Part shown: positions 22,901 through 33,784 of the stretch, piece by piece
How positions within the stretch are numbered: the stretch's first letter is position 1
Layout of the letters: each line of letters begins with the position of its first letter
NCBI GenBank assembly: GCA_911728435.2
Contig: OU452208.1
Span: 8,122,001 to 8,186,000, forward strand
DNA: 64,000 nt
DNA from: Apoderus coryli
Taxonomy: Eukaryota > Arthropoda > Insecta > Coleoptera > Attelabidae
Reading direction: 5' to 3'
Translations under genes and position numbers: made by a program
The notes under the pieces: generated by a model
Database searches by the model: none
What the model was told of the DNA's origin: nothing
The model's input: only the letters and a program-made list of their open reading frames with translations

Positions 22901-23878
22901 TAGTCTTAATTTACACTGTTTATTGTTTTACGTTAAATATATTACCTAAAATGTCTTGTTGTGGAAGCCATTTTCTGATCAACACATTTTTAGGTAGATC
23001 TGTAATGTCGTCATTTTCATATTTCCATAAAACTTTATACGGCAATTCAGAAAATGCTTGAATCACAGCATCTTTAAGAGTTTTATCTAGATTTGCGCTG
23101 CCTACCTTACCTTACCTAAACTGAAATATACGACTCCTTGTGTGCTTTCATCCAAAAAAGCTTGCAGATCCTAAAATCATTTGGTGTATCATTAAAAAAA
23201 TAATATAAATACTATTCCGTCTGTATATTATGATCTGTCTGATAGTCAGGCACTTCTGGAGATGATTTTGAGAAGAGAGTAGTTTTGTATAAGCTTTGAA
23301 GATGTTCGTTAATTTAGATTATGTAGAAAACCAAATGTTCTTCTATGAATACCTTTGGCAACATTTGTACTGGTTGAATATGTGTAAACCCAATCTGCAC
23401 AGTAGTTGCTACCAGTGGTCGAACAGGGTTTATGAATGGATCTGTGTTGGTAAGCAGTAGACTAATATTTTTCTCAGAATCCTTAATCGATATTAGCTCG
23501 CCCAAATACTTCTTCAAAATGGCTTCATTCTTCGGTACATTAACGTAGTTGTACAGAATACTAAAATGTAGAAATCATTTTATAAATTAAACACCGCGCG
23601 GGGTCCCTTTTAGAACCCGAGAGTGGTACTTACTAATCGTACACCATATAATATGTAAAATAGAGCTTTTCCCATAGAGTTAAAGGTTTATGATATGAAT
23701 GAGTCATATCACCATAGAGTAATGGATGGTTAGGGTTACCCATCATTCTATGCTGGGCCATGTATGAGTCTGCTGATGCTATTACAACGAGAGGAGCATT
23801 ACAAAGTGCTAAAATAAGAAAAATATGTTAGTCACAAAAGTATAAACATTGAAAGTAATTACAGAAAGATTTTGTGTC

Positions 23879-24151
23879 CGTAAATCTAAAAGGGCGACAC
23901 TTGACTTGGGAGATGACATAATTCGAGATGTAAATGGTGGTAAAACAATTGCACTACTATTACTAGATTGTGCCAAGGCGTTTGACAAGATCAACCATCA
24001 ACTTTTGCTTTCTATTTTGGGGTAGGTACTCACGGATGTCTAATGTGGTACTTAAATTAAGGAAGAGCTATTTTATTAAAAGATTTCAATAGGTATGTTA
24101 AGACGGACAATGAGGTGGCAGAGTTGGTTGAAGTCATGTCTGGCGTGCCTC
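23879..24151 (+). pseudogene. LINE reverse transcriptase fragment in UGT copy B intron 1
   Basis: Same relic as in copy A (DDIIRDVNGGKTIALLLLD, AFDKINHQLL). It extends further here, through RYVKTDNEVAELVEVMSGVP, the start of the next RT block. It is interrupted by stops and then joins a piece of DDE transposase at about 24152. Confidence 0.7.
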
Positions 24152-24258
24152 AGGTGAAAATGTGCTTCGTCGCTTAGGATGGTTGTGCTCGAAAAATCAG
24201 CATCCATTTGTTGATGCTGAATAATCCATTCTACAACCTCTTCGCGGTGCAGGGTCAT
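24150..24258 (-). pseudogene. DDE transposase fragment (catalytic Asp region)
   Basis: The minus strand reads HREEVVEWIIQHQQMDADFSS and then ILSDEAHFHL, the second-aspartate block of IS630/mariner-like transposases. It is fused to LINE sequence on one side and is absent from copy A. Confidence 0.6.
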
Positions 24259-25391
24259 TAGGCTTCAGTTGTTGTGTTAATTGAATTTTGTAAGCATGGA
24301 GACACATATCTTTAGAGCATACGCTGTAGAGAGCTTCTTGCAATTTGCAATTCTTGTAAATCCTCGGCAGGAAGGTTATGTTTAGAAATTGATAGAGACT
24401 TAATATTAAGCTAACATATATTAGCTAATTTAAAACTACTATACCCCCACCGTCAATAGATTATTATAATTATTTACCTGCAAAACTGGGAACTGCAACT
24501 GAAAACGCTTCCGCCATAACCATGTCAAATTTATTTCGATCACAAAAATGCAAAATATTCCTTACTCGTGGATCCTTCAGCAGTTCTTCAGTGAAGAGAT
24601 TTTGGTAATCGTATATCATCCGAAGGAAAGTTATGCTTGGTACTTCAACAATAATATTTTCCTGCAGTGAATGTGTGAACTTATATAAATGACTCACATC
24701 AATCTCTGTTAAGTTGGTTAAATTAGGATCGTTGATAGGGTTTGCAGTAATCGCTGTTACATCATGTCCGCGCAGAGATAAATCTCTGTATATTTGACGA
24801 TAAACAATTTGGTGGCTGTATGATGGTATAAAAAATACTCCGAGAATCTTGGCACCGTTCGTTGTACAACATAATATTAAGAGAATCGATATGTTAGATA
24901 GGATATACATTCTTTCTTTTCAAACTGTTCACCTGATAAACAAGTTGAGTTGTAGTGTGATTAAAGTGCGATTGCGCTATTTATTCTGTATAAATAAATC
25001 ACCAGTCATTTTGTGAATGTTATTTATTATCAAAATTAATTAAACAATAATAATTAATATACATACAGTATGAGCAAAACAAAAACATTTCTGTTTATAA
25101 ATTTATTTATTAATAAATCAAAAGTGATACACAGTAATTTGCATAACAAAGTTTTTGATAGTAAAAATCGCTGTTTAATATTATACGAGTCGTCTACCTA
25201 CGCGTAAGATTTTTAAAACGAAATTAATTAATGAAATTTCGACTTTTATTTGGATAACGCCTACCCTAATATCTACCCTTTAAAAGCACATAATAGTAGT
25301 AGGTATGCTGCTCGATCCTTTATCTTTTTGGGACTATTAAAAATCGCTGCATCGCAGAACTGTAAAAATAACATGGATACTTGGAGGACGT

Positions 25392-26490
25392 GCTGTATAT
25401 AGGTACACTCTGTACAAGATAAGAATGGGAGAGCATTGGAATCTTGGAAACGGTAGGAGTTACAATGTCTGTTAAATTGTACAATTTAAACACCTTTTAA
25501 ATGGTGTTTTCAAAAGTAAAGTAACTTTAGCCGTTTACGAGAATTTGTTAAAAAACCATTTTTTGCAATTTTAGTTTTTATTTATTTCTGACATTAGTTT
25601 TACAGATATAAAGAAAAAAAGCACTCGTTTAAACCATTACATGTGATATATCACCTATTTTTGAATTGAAAAAGGATTTAAATTTAACAATAAAAAATCC
25701 AAGGCCGTATTTAAAAAAACAAGTTGATGATGGTTTCTCGAAAATGAAACGTCGTAGTGAAAATTTGTAAACGTTATCTTACTCTCCTTAAAAAGTAACA
25801 ATGAGAAATTGCGTTTAATTTTTTTATATCTGTAAAAATAATGTCAGAAATAAATAAAAACAAAAATTACAAAAAATAGTTTTTTCAAAAATTCTCGAAA
25901 ACAGCTAAAGTTAGTTACTTTTGAAAACACAATTTAAAAGGTGTCTAAATTGTGCAGGATTGCCCAAATTAGACGTTTTCTTATAGGAAATCATGTTCTT
26001 GTTGAAGATAGCAAAAAATTGACCCCAGGGTCAAATTTTATAAAAACCTCACTGCGGACGAAATTTGGCTATTGGCGTATTTTGGTCGATTTTTTTATAG
26101 CTTGTAACTTTTTGTTATTTGAGATGATTGATTTCTGCAAAAAGGACTTTTCAACGTAGAATAAGACGTAGTAACCTGTTTTATTACAGGATCATTCGTA
26201 AAGTTACTGTAACGAAAATTATTCTTTATCCTTATGGAACACCCTGTATAATTTTGGATTTTCTTACAGCCCCTAAAATTGCCTTTTCAAAAATATATAA
26301 CAAGTTATATATATTTTTTAAACCTAACAATATATTTGACTAAAGTTAATTTACTTTTGAAAACTCCATTTAAAAATTGTTTAAATTGTAGGTACAAGTT
26401 TTCTCTAATTTAACCGACATTGTAACGCCTACCATTTCCAGGATTCCGATGCTATGCCATTCTTATCTTGGACACAGTGTATATAAGCTA
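25392..26490. repeat. Composite inverted-repeat element, copy B
   Basis: Counterpart of 16455-17545, with the same ends and internal blocks. Confidence 0.6.
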
Positions 26491-27515
26491 GACAGAAATA
26501 ATATCGGTAAAAGTGATGAACAAATGAAAGTGCTATAAACATTAAATCTAATCATAACCTAAGATGTGTCTACTTAAATAATATCGCAATAATACACATG
26601 ATGGTGTAGGTTTTTGTGTATCTTTTTATTTATCATAACAACTTCTAATCTTTATTGGAGATTCTAAAAAAATTTCGTATTCTTAGAAGCAAATATTTTC
26701 AGAAAGATATTCGACCCTGTATCTTTGAAAAAAGAAACAATTTCGAGTACAATCAAAAGTCAGCACTCACTCACCGGTATAATTTCTAAGATACCCTGGG
26801 AGCCTTCGGAGGACGGAGTCATATCCTATTTTGGACGAAAACTTGAAGAATGATTTTTTCTTATTTTTAGAAACAATTTTCGCCTTATCTACGAGTTACC
26901 AATTATTTTCCACAGTTGTTATTACCCAATTTCCTATAAAAAAAATTTCAATTAGGTACTACATTATAACGAAATGAAAGAAATCATGTAATAATAGTAT
27001 ATTTTTATTAAATTCCACAATACCTGTGACATTTGTGAAAATAAAAGTTGTTTATCACTAAATTCTCATTTTAAAACAATTAAACGATATATTTGGAGCA
27101 AGCAGATAGTAAAAGAAACACGTTAATAATAATCATGTGTCTTAATTATATCACTTCACATATATTTTTTCGTAAATTTCTGCATATTTATTGTTCAGCT
27201 ATACAATCAATGTTGTATTTTATTATAGTCGTGGGCTTGGCGTGTTTTGCGATTATACCCAAATAGTTTGTTTGTTACTTGTCTTTCATTTTATTTTTGA
27301 ACCAGTTTCAGTTTAGTTGTTGATCTAGATAGTAATAGTTACCATATGCAAAATGAGGGTATTTAAGAGATTGACATTTAAAAACTTAGTATGTGGTTGG
27401 TGCTAATTTCTAAACACAAAATTTACAATCTGAAGAATATTTATTGATTTATAAATCAAACGACGTTTACTTCACAAAAGTATTTATATATGTTCAAACC
27501 TTGAAAGGGATACAT

Positions 27516-27558
27516 AAGCCAGACATGTTTCGGAATATCATTCGATCATCAGTGGCTT
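27516..27558 (-). ncRNA. Hammerhead-ribozyme-like motif D
   Basis: Copy B version of motif C: AAGCCA, CTGATGA, GAAT...ATTC, GAAAC, ATGTC, TGGCTT. Stem I gains a pair compared with copy A (AAGCCA/TGGCTT). Confidence 0.6.
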
Positions 27559-27654
27559 AATATACATAGTTACGCATTATTTATAAAGAATTATTATTAT
27601 TTATTATTATTATATAAATTAAATCGCTATCTCTCCTTGCTATATATAGAGAGA

Positions 27655-28075
27655 TTATCGCATCAGCTTTCAAATTATTTTAAAAAATATAATATTATGG
27701 TTTATCATAAAGGTCATAACCTATTCTCAAGGTTCTTTAGCAATTTAAAATCAAAAACTTCTAAAAACAAAAAAAGTAATTTGATTTATGAAATACCTTG
27801 TACAAATTGTAAGTATATATTGGACAAACATCTCAATATTTAGAAAACCGGATAAAGAGCCACAAGTATGACAAGAAAAATAAAACAGCATTAACCAACT
27901 ACGAAATATCTGAAAAACATCAGTTTGACTAATAACACAAAAATTTTGAGATGTGAACAAAATCTAAAAAATAGGGAGTTTTGAGAAATGGTATCTACAC
28001 ACCAAAATTCAAAAAGTATAAATGATAGGAAAGATTTAAATAATCTTAGGAAAATTAACATATCTGTTCTGTAGG
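27655..28075 (+). pseudogene. Penelope-like endonuclease-region remnant
   Basis: The plus strand reads GHNLFSRFFSNLKSK, SNLIYEIPCTNCKYI, then ALTNYEISEKHQFD, NTKIL and SINDRKDLNNL. This is the cysteine-linked GIY-YIG region and tail of a Penelope-like protein, with stops and a deletion after the CxxC. Copy A has only the first part (up to 19313), where the duplication ends. Confidence 0.65.
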
Positions 28076-28333
28076 TAGATTTATCGACTCGATGAACCAG
28101 ATATGCCAGATTTTTTAATCCGGCTCTGTAAATCAATGCAAATTATGGTATTTACCATACTGGAGCTCAGTGTCTGTTGTCTGTTTATTTTGAAGATTAT
28201 TGCCAATTTTCAATTTGACTAAAATGAATCTTTAATTGGAAATGTGAGGTGAGTGTAACAAAAAACTCAAATACCCAGGTCTAACTGTCTATTTATGCCC
28301 TCTGAAAAAATTATATCAGATTTTTGAAAAATC

Positions 28334-28503
28334 ATATACAGGGTGAAGTGTTGAATATGAAGCAGGTCCAGTCAATTCTGAATATGTCAGTTAGTTGCCA
28401 GACACCAATACACACTTTTATCACAAAATTAGATTAATCGACTTAATCATTGAAAAGATATGACGAAACATTGTTTTGATAAAGATCCATACACCCTGTA
28501 TAT
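28334..28503. repeat. Small MITE-like sequence with TACAGGGTG ends
   Basis: TACAGGGTG at 28335 faces CACCCTGTA at about 28491, giving short inverted ends around 150 bp of non-coding DNA. Another CACCCTGTA occurs near 28602. Otherwise 28076-28980 shows nothing clear. Confidence 0.4.
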
Positions 28504-28991
28504 TAATAATCAAAACAAGGAGACATTTTTTAATGGTCATTTGATAATCACCTAACGTGCCTCTACTTATGGCAGAAGTATGTACAGCTCCTCGTGACTC
28601 ACCCTGTATATGTTATATGTTTAATGTTTTGGAATGATGTCCACGCTGAGGGTGGTAAGTCTAAGTTTTGGAGTTGTAACTTAGTGTTAGACGAAATTGT
28701 TTCTCAATATTTTAGATATTTGATAAAGATAAAAAAAATGATCGAAACGTCATAATAAATAGTACACTTGTACGTTAAAATATAAGCTAAACTTTGACTA
28801 ATGGAACTTTATTTTGCTTTTTGACACAAGTCCATTAATTTTTTTTTTTTAAATTGTGTAAATAAAAGGAAATATAAAGTTAGACATCATTTTACAAAGG
28901 TAACACTCACAGACACGTTAAAATTCATGCAAATAAACTATGTTGTTTATTTCGTCAAATTATATATATTGATATTGAAAAAATAAAACTA

Positions 28992-29030
28992 AACCTGAAG
29001 AAGTCGCAAATAATGCGACGAAACGTCGTT
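28992..29030 (+). ncRNA. Hammerhead-ribozyme-like motif E
   Basis: AAAC, CTGAAGA, stem II GTCGC...GCGAC, GAAA, C, GTC, GTT. All core bases fit the CUGANGA/GAAA/GUC pattern and stem II pairs perfectly. Stem I is short (AAC/GTT). Confidence 0.55.
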
Positions 29031-29194
29031 ATGTAAATGTTGGACATGGAAATAAAAATGAAATATATTTATTTCCTAAGATAATTGTATTATTACACGA
29101 ACCTACATCCCTAAAAATAAAAACAGTAAAGATTTAAAATATTATGAATTTTATTATAAATGGTTTGAATTGTTTTAAGTCATTATACAATTTT

Positions 29195-29330
29195 TCGAGA
29201 TGTCGCGTCTCGTCTCGAGCTTGTCTCGAAGGATTTTATCTCGTGTCGTCTCGAAATTCGAGACAAAATGCTCTCGAGACGAGCCAAAACGGCTTCGAGG
29301 CGAGACAAGACGTCTTGTGTCTCACGGCAA
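29195..29330. repeat. CTCGAGAC-rich palindromic block
   Basis: A GC-richer island made of overlapping GTCTCG, CTCGAGAC and TCTCGAAATTCGAGA units that can fold in many ways. It differs sharply from its AT-rich surroundings. It could be the end of a DNA transposon or a degenerate satellite. Confidence 0.5.
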
Positions 29331-29745
29331 CTCTAACCAACATGGATTCATGGCTGGTCGCTCTTGTTTGCCGAATGTATCTGTACTGTCCGAAAATATC
29401 TGTTCATCCATAGACAATCTTCAGCAGTTGGACATAATCTACACAAATCTCCAGAAAGCATTCGACCGTATGTATCATTACGTGATACTCTGTAAGTTGC
29501 AAAATATTGGATTTTCTGATCGTTTACTCAATTTCTTTAAGTCTTACCTACTCCAGCGACTACAGTTCGTGCAGTACGAGGGATTTAAATCGTCAATCTT
29601 TCCATTTACTTCTGGAGTGCCATAGGGCTCAAATCTTAACATATTCATCAATGATTTAGTTGAGTCCTTTGCAGGTGGCAGACTTGCCTATGTCGACGAT
29701 CTGAAGACATTTTATATCATTTTGATCCTGGCAATCTTTTTCTAA
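29331..29745 (+). pseudogene. Non-LTR reverse transcriptase fragment
   Basis: The plus strand reads NQHGFMAGRSCLPNVSVL, then LQKAFDRMYHYVILCKLQN, FFKSYLLQRLQFV, SGVP, a stop where the family has Gln, then NIFINDLVES and AYVDDLKTF. These are RT blocks 2 to 5 in order. A TAG at about 29623 and a small deletion after GVP inactivate it. Confidence 0.8.
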
Positions 29746-31707
29746 CGAAAAATGGAAGCCTAATTTATAAGGTTTACTGTTTTTAAATTAGTGTTTCTCA
29801 TATTTAATAGGCATTTACCTTTGATGACATTTCACATACTGCTGAAAAATTTATCATATCCACTAACACTAAATGTAGTTAATGATGCCTTAAGACCTTG
29901 TTAAACAATTTTTATATTTGTTTCAGATTGAAAGCATACTATAATGTTTTTATTACTACCTTGAATTAATTGAATTTGTTATTCTGTAATACATTAAAGT
30001 ATAACGTTACTAATTTAATTGGTCTATTTGGTTAATAACCAAGTACTTATATACCGACTATATTAATATCCTTAAGTTATATAAAAATCAAGTACAGAAA
30101 AATAAAGGATATAGCAACTAAAATAAACGTAAAACATCACCTGGAGTGTTAAAAATTCATATTTGCTAACAATACAAGGTTAAACACAAAAATATCGAGA
30201 ATATTCCTACATTTCATTGCATTGCTGAAAGTTTTCTTTTGTTCCGGCCCAGTCTTCGTGAAACCATGCATAACAAGCTCCCTAATATGACAATCAAATT
30301 ACTATTTCATATTAAACTCTTCTCTCATGAAAATTGGATTACTCGAAAATAATTATCTGATCCCATTTACCATCCGTTAAATTGGCTCAGATTGGGAATA
30401 CTAGGGCAACTATTTAAATTTTGAGCCTTTGCAATACATTTTGTCAATGTGTCTATTCTTTAAAATTATTTGGAAATTGTGTATCAGCGTATAATTATAA
30501 TTAACTCGTGAACGTTTTCCTGCGATGATATACTTAATTATTAATTTAAAATTAACCCTAACTAAAACAACGAATTAATAAAGAGAAAGAATAAAAAATA
30601 AAAAAAAAAGTTTTACTTTTAGTTAATTTTATTAGCTGGTTTTTAAAAAATGCTTGACGAGCCACAAAGTGGATTTTTTATAATGTTTAAACGTAAATTG
30701 AAAGATCTACGGTCTTTAATGCTATAGTGTCCAACGAATACCAAACGAATGCCTTTAAATAAGAACCTGTTCCGCGCCTGACGTGCCCGTGGAATTTGGG
30801 CTAAAGATATTTTTTTGAAACTAAACCCTTTACAATACAAACCAAAGCCTAAGGTTCAAGTGAACGCCATTTCGTTACCTTGGAAAATGCCGATTACTCT
30901 TGTTGGCAAAACGTTGAGAACATTCTATAACACTATGACATGAATATACTTAAAAGCGGTATTTACTGAAAGCCACCTATTATTACAATTTAATTTCCTA
31001 GATTTCTATTTTACTAAAATAAGTTGGCACACCCAGTAGACTTACCAGCAAAGCCGGCCGAGTACTGACCGCGAATCCAACTAATAATTTGCTCTAAATT
31101 TGAGTCAAGGCCGACCATTTTATAAGTTTATAAGTATTAAAATGTATGCATGTGGATCACTTTCGATTTTATTTTCTTATATGTAGGTACCAAGTGCGTA
31201 CTGTTTAGTGACTGACCACACAAACTTTTTTATTGTCTTTTACTTTTTGTCGATTATGTCATGGTTACGATACAGTCATTGCGAGAGGCGTTGTCTGCAA
31301 AACATACAGGAGCGTATCGACATGAAATTAACTGAAACAAAAGAACTGTTGATGAATTGACATGTATTAGAATTTTCACAGTCTATACAGTATATTGTTT
31401 CTAAATTACACAGAGGTTCGAAATTATTATTTAATATAGTGAAAAGTGTGACAGGATCAAATTCAATTAGAACCCTAAAAATGTAACATCCTGTAGGTTT
31501 TCAAAATTTTTCAATAACATCAGATCTTGAGGTTTTGGCGTGTAACCTGTTGGAGAAAATTTTCAAAAGCCGAAAAAATCCTGAAACTTTGAACACTGCA
31601 CTTTTGAGACTGGGAAAATTTGATAAACACTCTTGTTGAAATAGTCTAAGCTAATTGTAGGCACTTTCCTATAATATCTGTTCTAACTCGTGATATTATT
31701 TCAGACT
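29746..31707. other. Intergenic, nothing recognised
   Basis: AT-rich sequence left of the Polinton target site. Only short accidental frames were seen. Confidence 0.5.
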
Positions 31708-31713
31708 TTTATC
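31708..31713. repeat. Polinton TSD, left (TTTATC)
   Basis: TTTATC precedes the left end AGTAGAGTG and is repeated exactly at 49560-49565. A 6-bp duplication is the known signature of Polinton integration. Confidence 0.95.
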
Positions 31714-32106
31714 AGTAGAGTGTATTAGCCGATTTTGGAATAGTCCCCCCACTCTTGTTTGTCACGTACGTGACAAACAAGAGTGGGGGGACTATTCCAA
31801 GATCGGCTTATATGTACATATGTCAAAAGCAACCCTTTCTCCTAATCATTTGAGAAACCCCATCCATTACGCAAGCCAATGGGTGTATCGAACAAATCAT
31901 GAATAAAGATGAGAGATCTAGAAACGGTTTATACTATATGTCAAAACTACACAGCATGAATATAGATGGGGAGATCTAGAAACGGCTAATATATACTTAT
32001 GCGTGTGTGTGTGAGTCAACTATATAAAGAAGAAAGAGAGGGTTGTAACAAATCATGAATAGAGATAGGAGATCTAGAAACGGCTTATACTAGCATATGT
32101 CAAAAA
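31714..32106 (+). repeat. Polinton left terminal inverted repeat
   Basis: Matches the reverse complement of 49157-49559 with scattered mismatches and small gaps, ending at CATATGTCAAAAA. It contains the 66-bp palindrome and repeated units with AGATCTAGAAACGGCT. A further unit continues to about 32230 on the left side only. Confidence 0.93.
31735..31800. repeat. 66-bp perfect palindrome near the left tip
   Basis: It runs from TTGGAATAG to CTATTCCAA with centre CACGT|ACGTG and C6/G6 runs in the arms. It is perfect over 66 bp and continues with one mismatch into GCCGAT/ATCGGC. The same palindrome is at 49473-49538. A strand could fold into a 33-bp hairpin 21 bases from the end of the element. 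Confidence 0.97.
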
Positions 32107-32158
32107 TACACACCATGAATATAGATGGGGAGATCTAGAAACGGCTAATATATACATA

Positions 32159-32210
<52 letters not shown>

Positions 32211-32230
32211 AACTATATAAAGAAGAAAGA
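31840..32230 (+). repeat. Subterminal tandem repeats
   Basis: AATCATGAATA, GAGATCTAGAAACGGCT, AATATATAC, (GT)n and AACTATATAAAGAAGAAAGAG recur twice on the left (about 31895-32045 and 32050-32240). Fewer copies occur on the right. The (GT)n run at 32162-32209 is part of the second unit. Confidence 0.8.
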
Positions 32231-32287
32231 GAGGGTTGCTAATGTGATTCCTTCTTTTTTAATAACACAAGTGAATGAATACGTTGG

Positions 32288-32297
32288 TATATAAAAG
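32288..32297 (+). promoter_or_regulatory. TATA box of the first left-end gene
   Basis: TATATAAAAG lies about 115 bp upstream of the ATG at 32412. A TCAAGT initiator-like sequence follows about 30 bp downstream (32323-32328), the usual insect core-promoter spacing. Confidence 0.55.
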
Positions 32298-32411
32298 AGT
32301 GTGTGGATTTCTCTTGATTATTCTCAAGTTAGAAGCAAATCTTAGATTATCAACTATTTTAATTTGTTTAATAATATTAAGTGATATAAATTTTTTGTTC
32401 ACACAATTAAA

Positions 32412-32753
32412 ATGGCGCTAGCAAGATCTGATTTGGATAGTATAAATGCATTACTAAATAACCAAACTCCTGTGAAAATGTTGACATCGTTGGAGATAAA
32501 TAAACGATACCCAATGAAGAAAATTTCAAAGTCGCAAACAAAATACGGTCAGGCGATCTCAGCGATTATTTTTGACGATATTGAGAATTCTTGGGTAAAA
32601 GTATGGCTACCAAAACGTTGTGTGGAACAATTGAGTGATCATATTCTGGAGGAGATGTGTCAATCAGAAAAGTATATTTTGAGTTACTTAGGACAACGAA
32701 ATTGTGCTGGCAATAGACTACAATCATTATTTATGTTTGATATAAATGTATAG
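32412..32753 (+). CDS. Small Polinton protein, possible OB-fold/ssDNA-binding (113 aa)
   Basis: First gene inside the left TIR, transcribed inwards from a TATA-containing promoter. No catalytic motif is visible. After a polar N-terminus the protein has a LEINKRYP stretch, then TKYGQAISAIIFDD, WVKVWLPKRC, and a C-terminal YILSYLGQ...LQSLFMF. Alternating hydrophobic strands around a conserved TKYG turn and a LP+R motif recur in short proteins of insect Polintons, as I recall them. The layout suits a small beta-barrel such as an OB fold. If so, it could coat single-stranded DNA during protein-primed replication, next to the polymerase gene. The fold and role are inference; only the intact frame and pattern are seen. 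Confidence 0.65.
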   Translation: MALARSDLDSINALLNNQTPVKMLTSLEINKRYPMKKISKSQTKYGQAISAIIFDDIENSWVKVWLPKRCVEQLSDHILEEMCQSEKYILSYLGQRNCAGNRLQSLFMFDINV

Positions 32754-33784
32754 TGGAATATTTAATCATAACTATAATTGAATAGTTTTAGTTTTAATTT
32801 AGTCTTTTTTTAATGTATTTAGGTATACATGACTCCTCGCATGTGTCATATTATCGTGTATGTATTGCTTATTGTATTTTTGCAAATGGATAATAATAAT
32901 TAATTATAATAAATAAATCATAATTATGATTTAATTGTATTAAGTAAAAATATATAACAAAAATAAAAACACATATAATGAAAAATAATTGAACTTGTAT
33001 TTATTTAATGCTAGCAAAATTACCAATTATCGAATAGAATATATATCCCCATCTTCATGTTAGTACCTATATCATTTTAATAAACATTTTTAGAGCCATC
33101 TGTTGGGGTTAATGTATCCTTAAAATGTTTCCTTCATTCAACAAAAAAAAATATTCACAAAACAAATCAATAAATTTATTTTTATACGCCATCTACCTAG
33201 ATTATATCAGATGTGTTGTAAAGTATTAGAAGAACCCGTTTTTTTCTTGGAAATTATTTTTAGAGCCATCTGTTGGGTGAATGTTTGAAGAAATCGTTTT
33301 TTTGTATAGAGATATAGGTACCTAGTGGGTAATATACGTCGGATTTATTGATTTTTGTTTGTATTATGACACAAATAATGAGAGGCAAATTCAAATAAAA
33401 TGAAACAATTTATTCACATAATTGAAATCGAAAACATAAATTAAAAAAAAAAAAAAACAATCAACTATTGCTAAATGCTAATAAATATATATAGTTACTA
33501 ACAGACACTATTTTATCTAAAATTCATTATTAAAATTTATTATGAAAACATTAATGAAAAAAAAAATGAAATAACACAATATTAGTTAAGTATAAAACAC
33601 AACGTCAGATATTGTTAATAAATACACATACAAATTAGTAGACATAAATATTGATTATTCAAACATCTCTTAAAATTACTTTAAACTAAATAGTAAATGT
33701 GTTAAAATGGTTTAATTTACAATATATACATACATACACATATAATTAAATTAGAATTGAAAAATAAAACTAATTATGAACTAA
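32754..33784. other. Non-coding spacer with a repeated AGAGCCATCTGTTGGG motif
   Basis: The spacer separates the first gene from the convergent polymerase gene. TTTTTAGAGCCATCTGTTGGG occurs near 33089 and again near 33259, each followed by a similar AATGT stretch. AT-rich polyadenylation-like AATAAA strings lie at 32910-32930. No further gene is seen. Confidence 0.5.

Larger units (their letters stand above)
21631..24910 (-). pseudogene. UDP-glucuronosyltransferase, copy B (six exons, frameshift in exon 4)
   Basis: Exons on the minus strand: 24910-24478, 23808-23634, 23560-23353, 23170-22946, 22190-21971 and 21898-21631. All have GT-AG borders. Five of the six match copy A in length; exon 3 here keeps its AAG|GTATTC donor. 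Exon 4 is 225 nt against 223 in copy A: around 23100-23115 it carries CCTACCTTACCTTACC where copy A has the shorter GTATTATATTACC. This two-base gain shifts the frame after FSLG and gives an immediate TAG. Exons 1, 2, 5 and 6 code normally for the signal peptide, acceptor domain, donor-binding signature and membrane anchor. As it stands the gene cannot make a full enzyme, unless the small repeat reflects a sequencing error. Confidence 0.87.
20609..27810. repeat. Segmental duplication, copy B
   Basis: Direct repeat of 12411-19313, including UGT, LINE relic, composite inverted repeat and hammerhead-like motif. Private differences include extra intron sequence at 22280-22900 and an extra LINE/DDE segment at 24083-24290. 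Confidence 0.9.

Noticed and set aside
31735..31800. Palindrome read as a transcription terminator
   Set aside because: It occurs identically at both element tips at a fixed distance from the ends and has no T-run, so a terminus-related role is more likely.
32162..32209. (GT)n run as a sign of a CRISPR-like or functional array
   Set aside because: It is a simple microsatellite within the subterminal repeat unit; no spacers or cas-like genes exist in the window.
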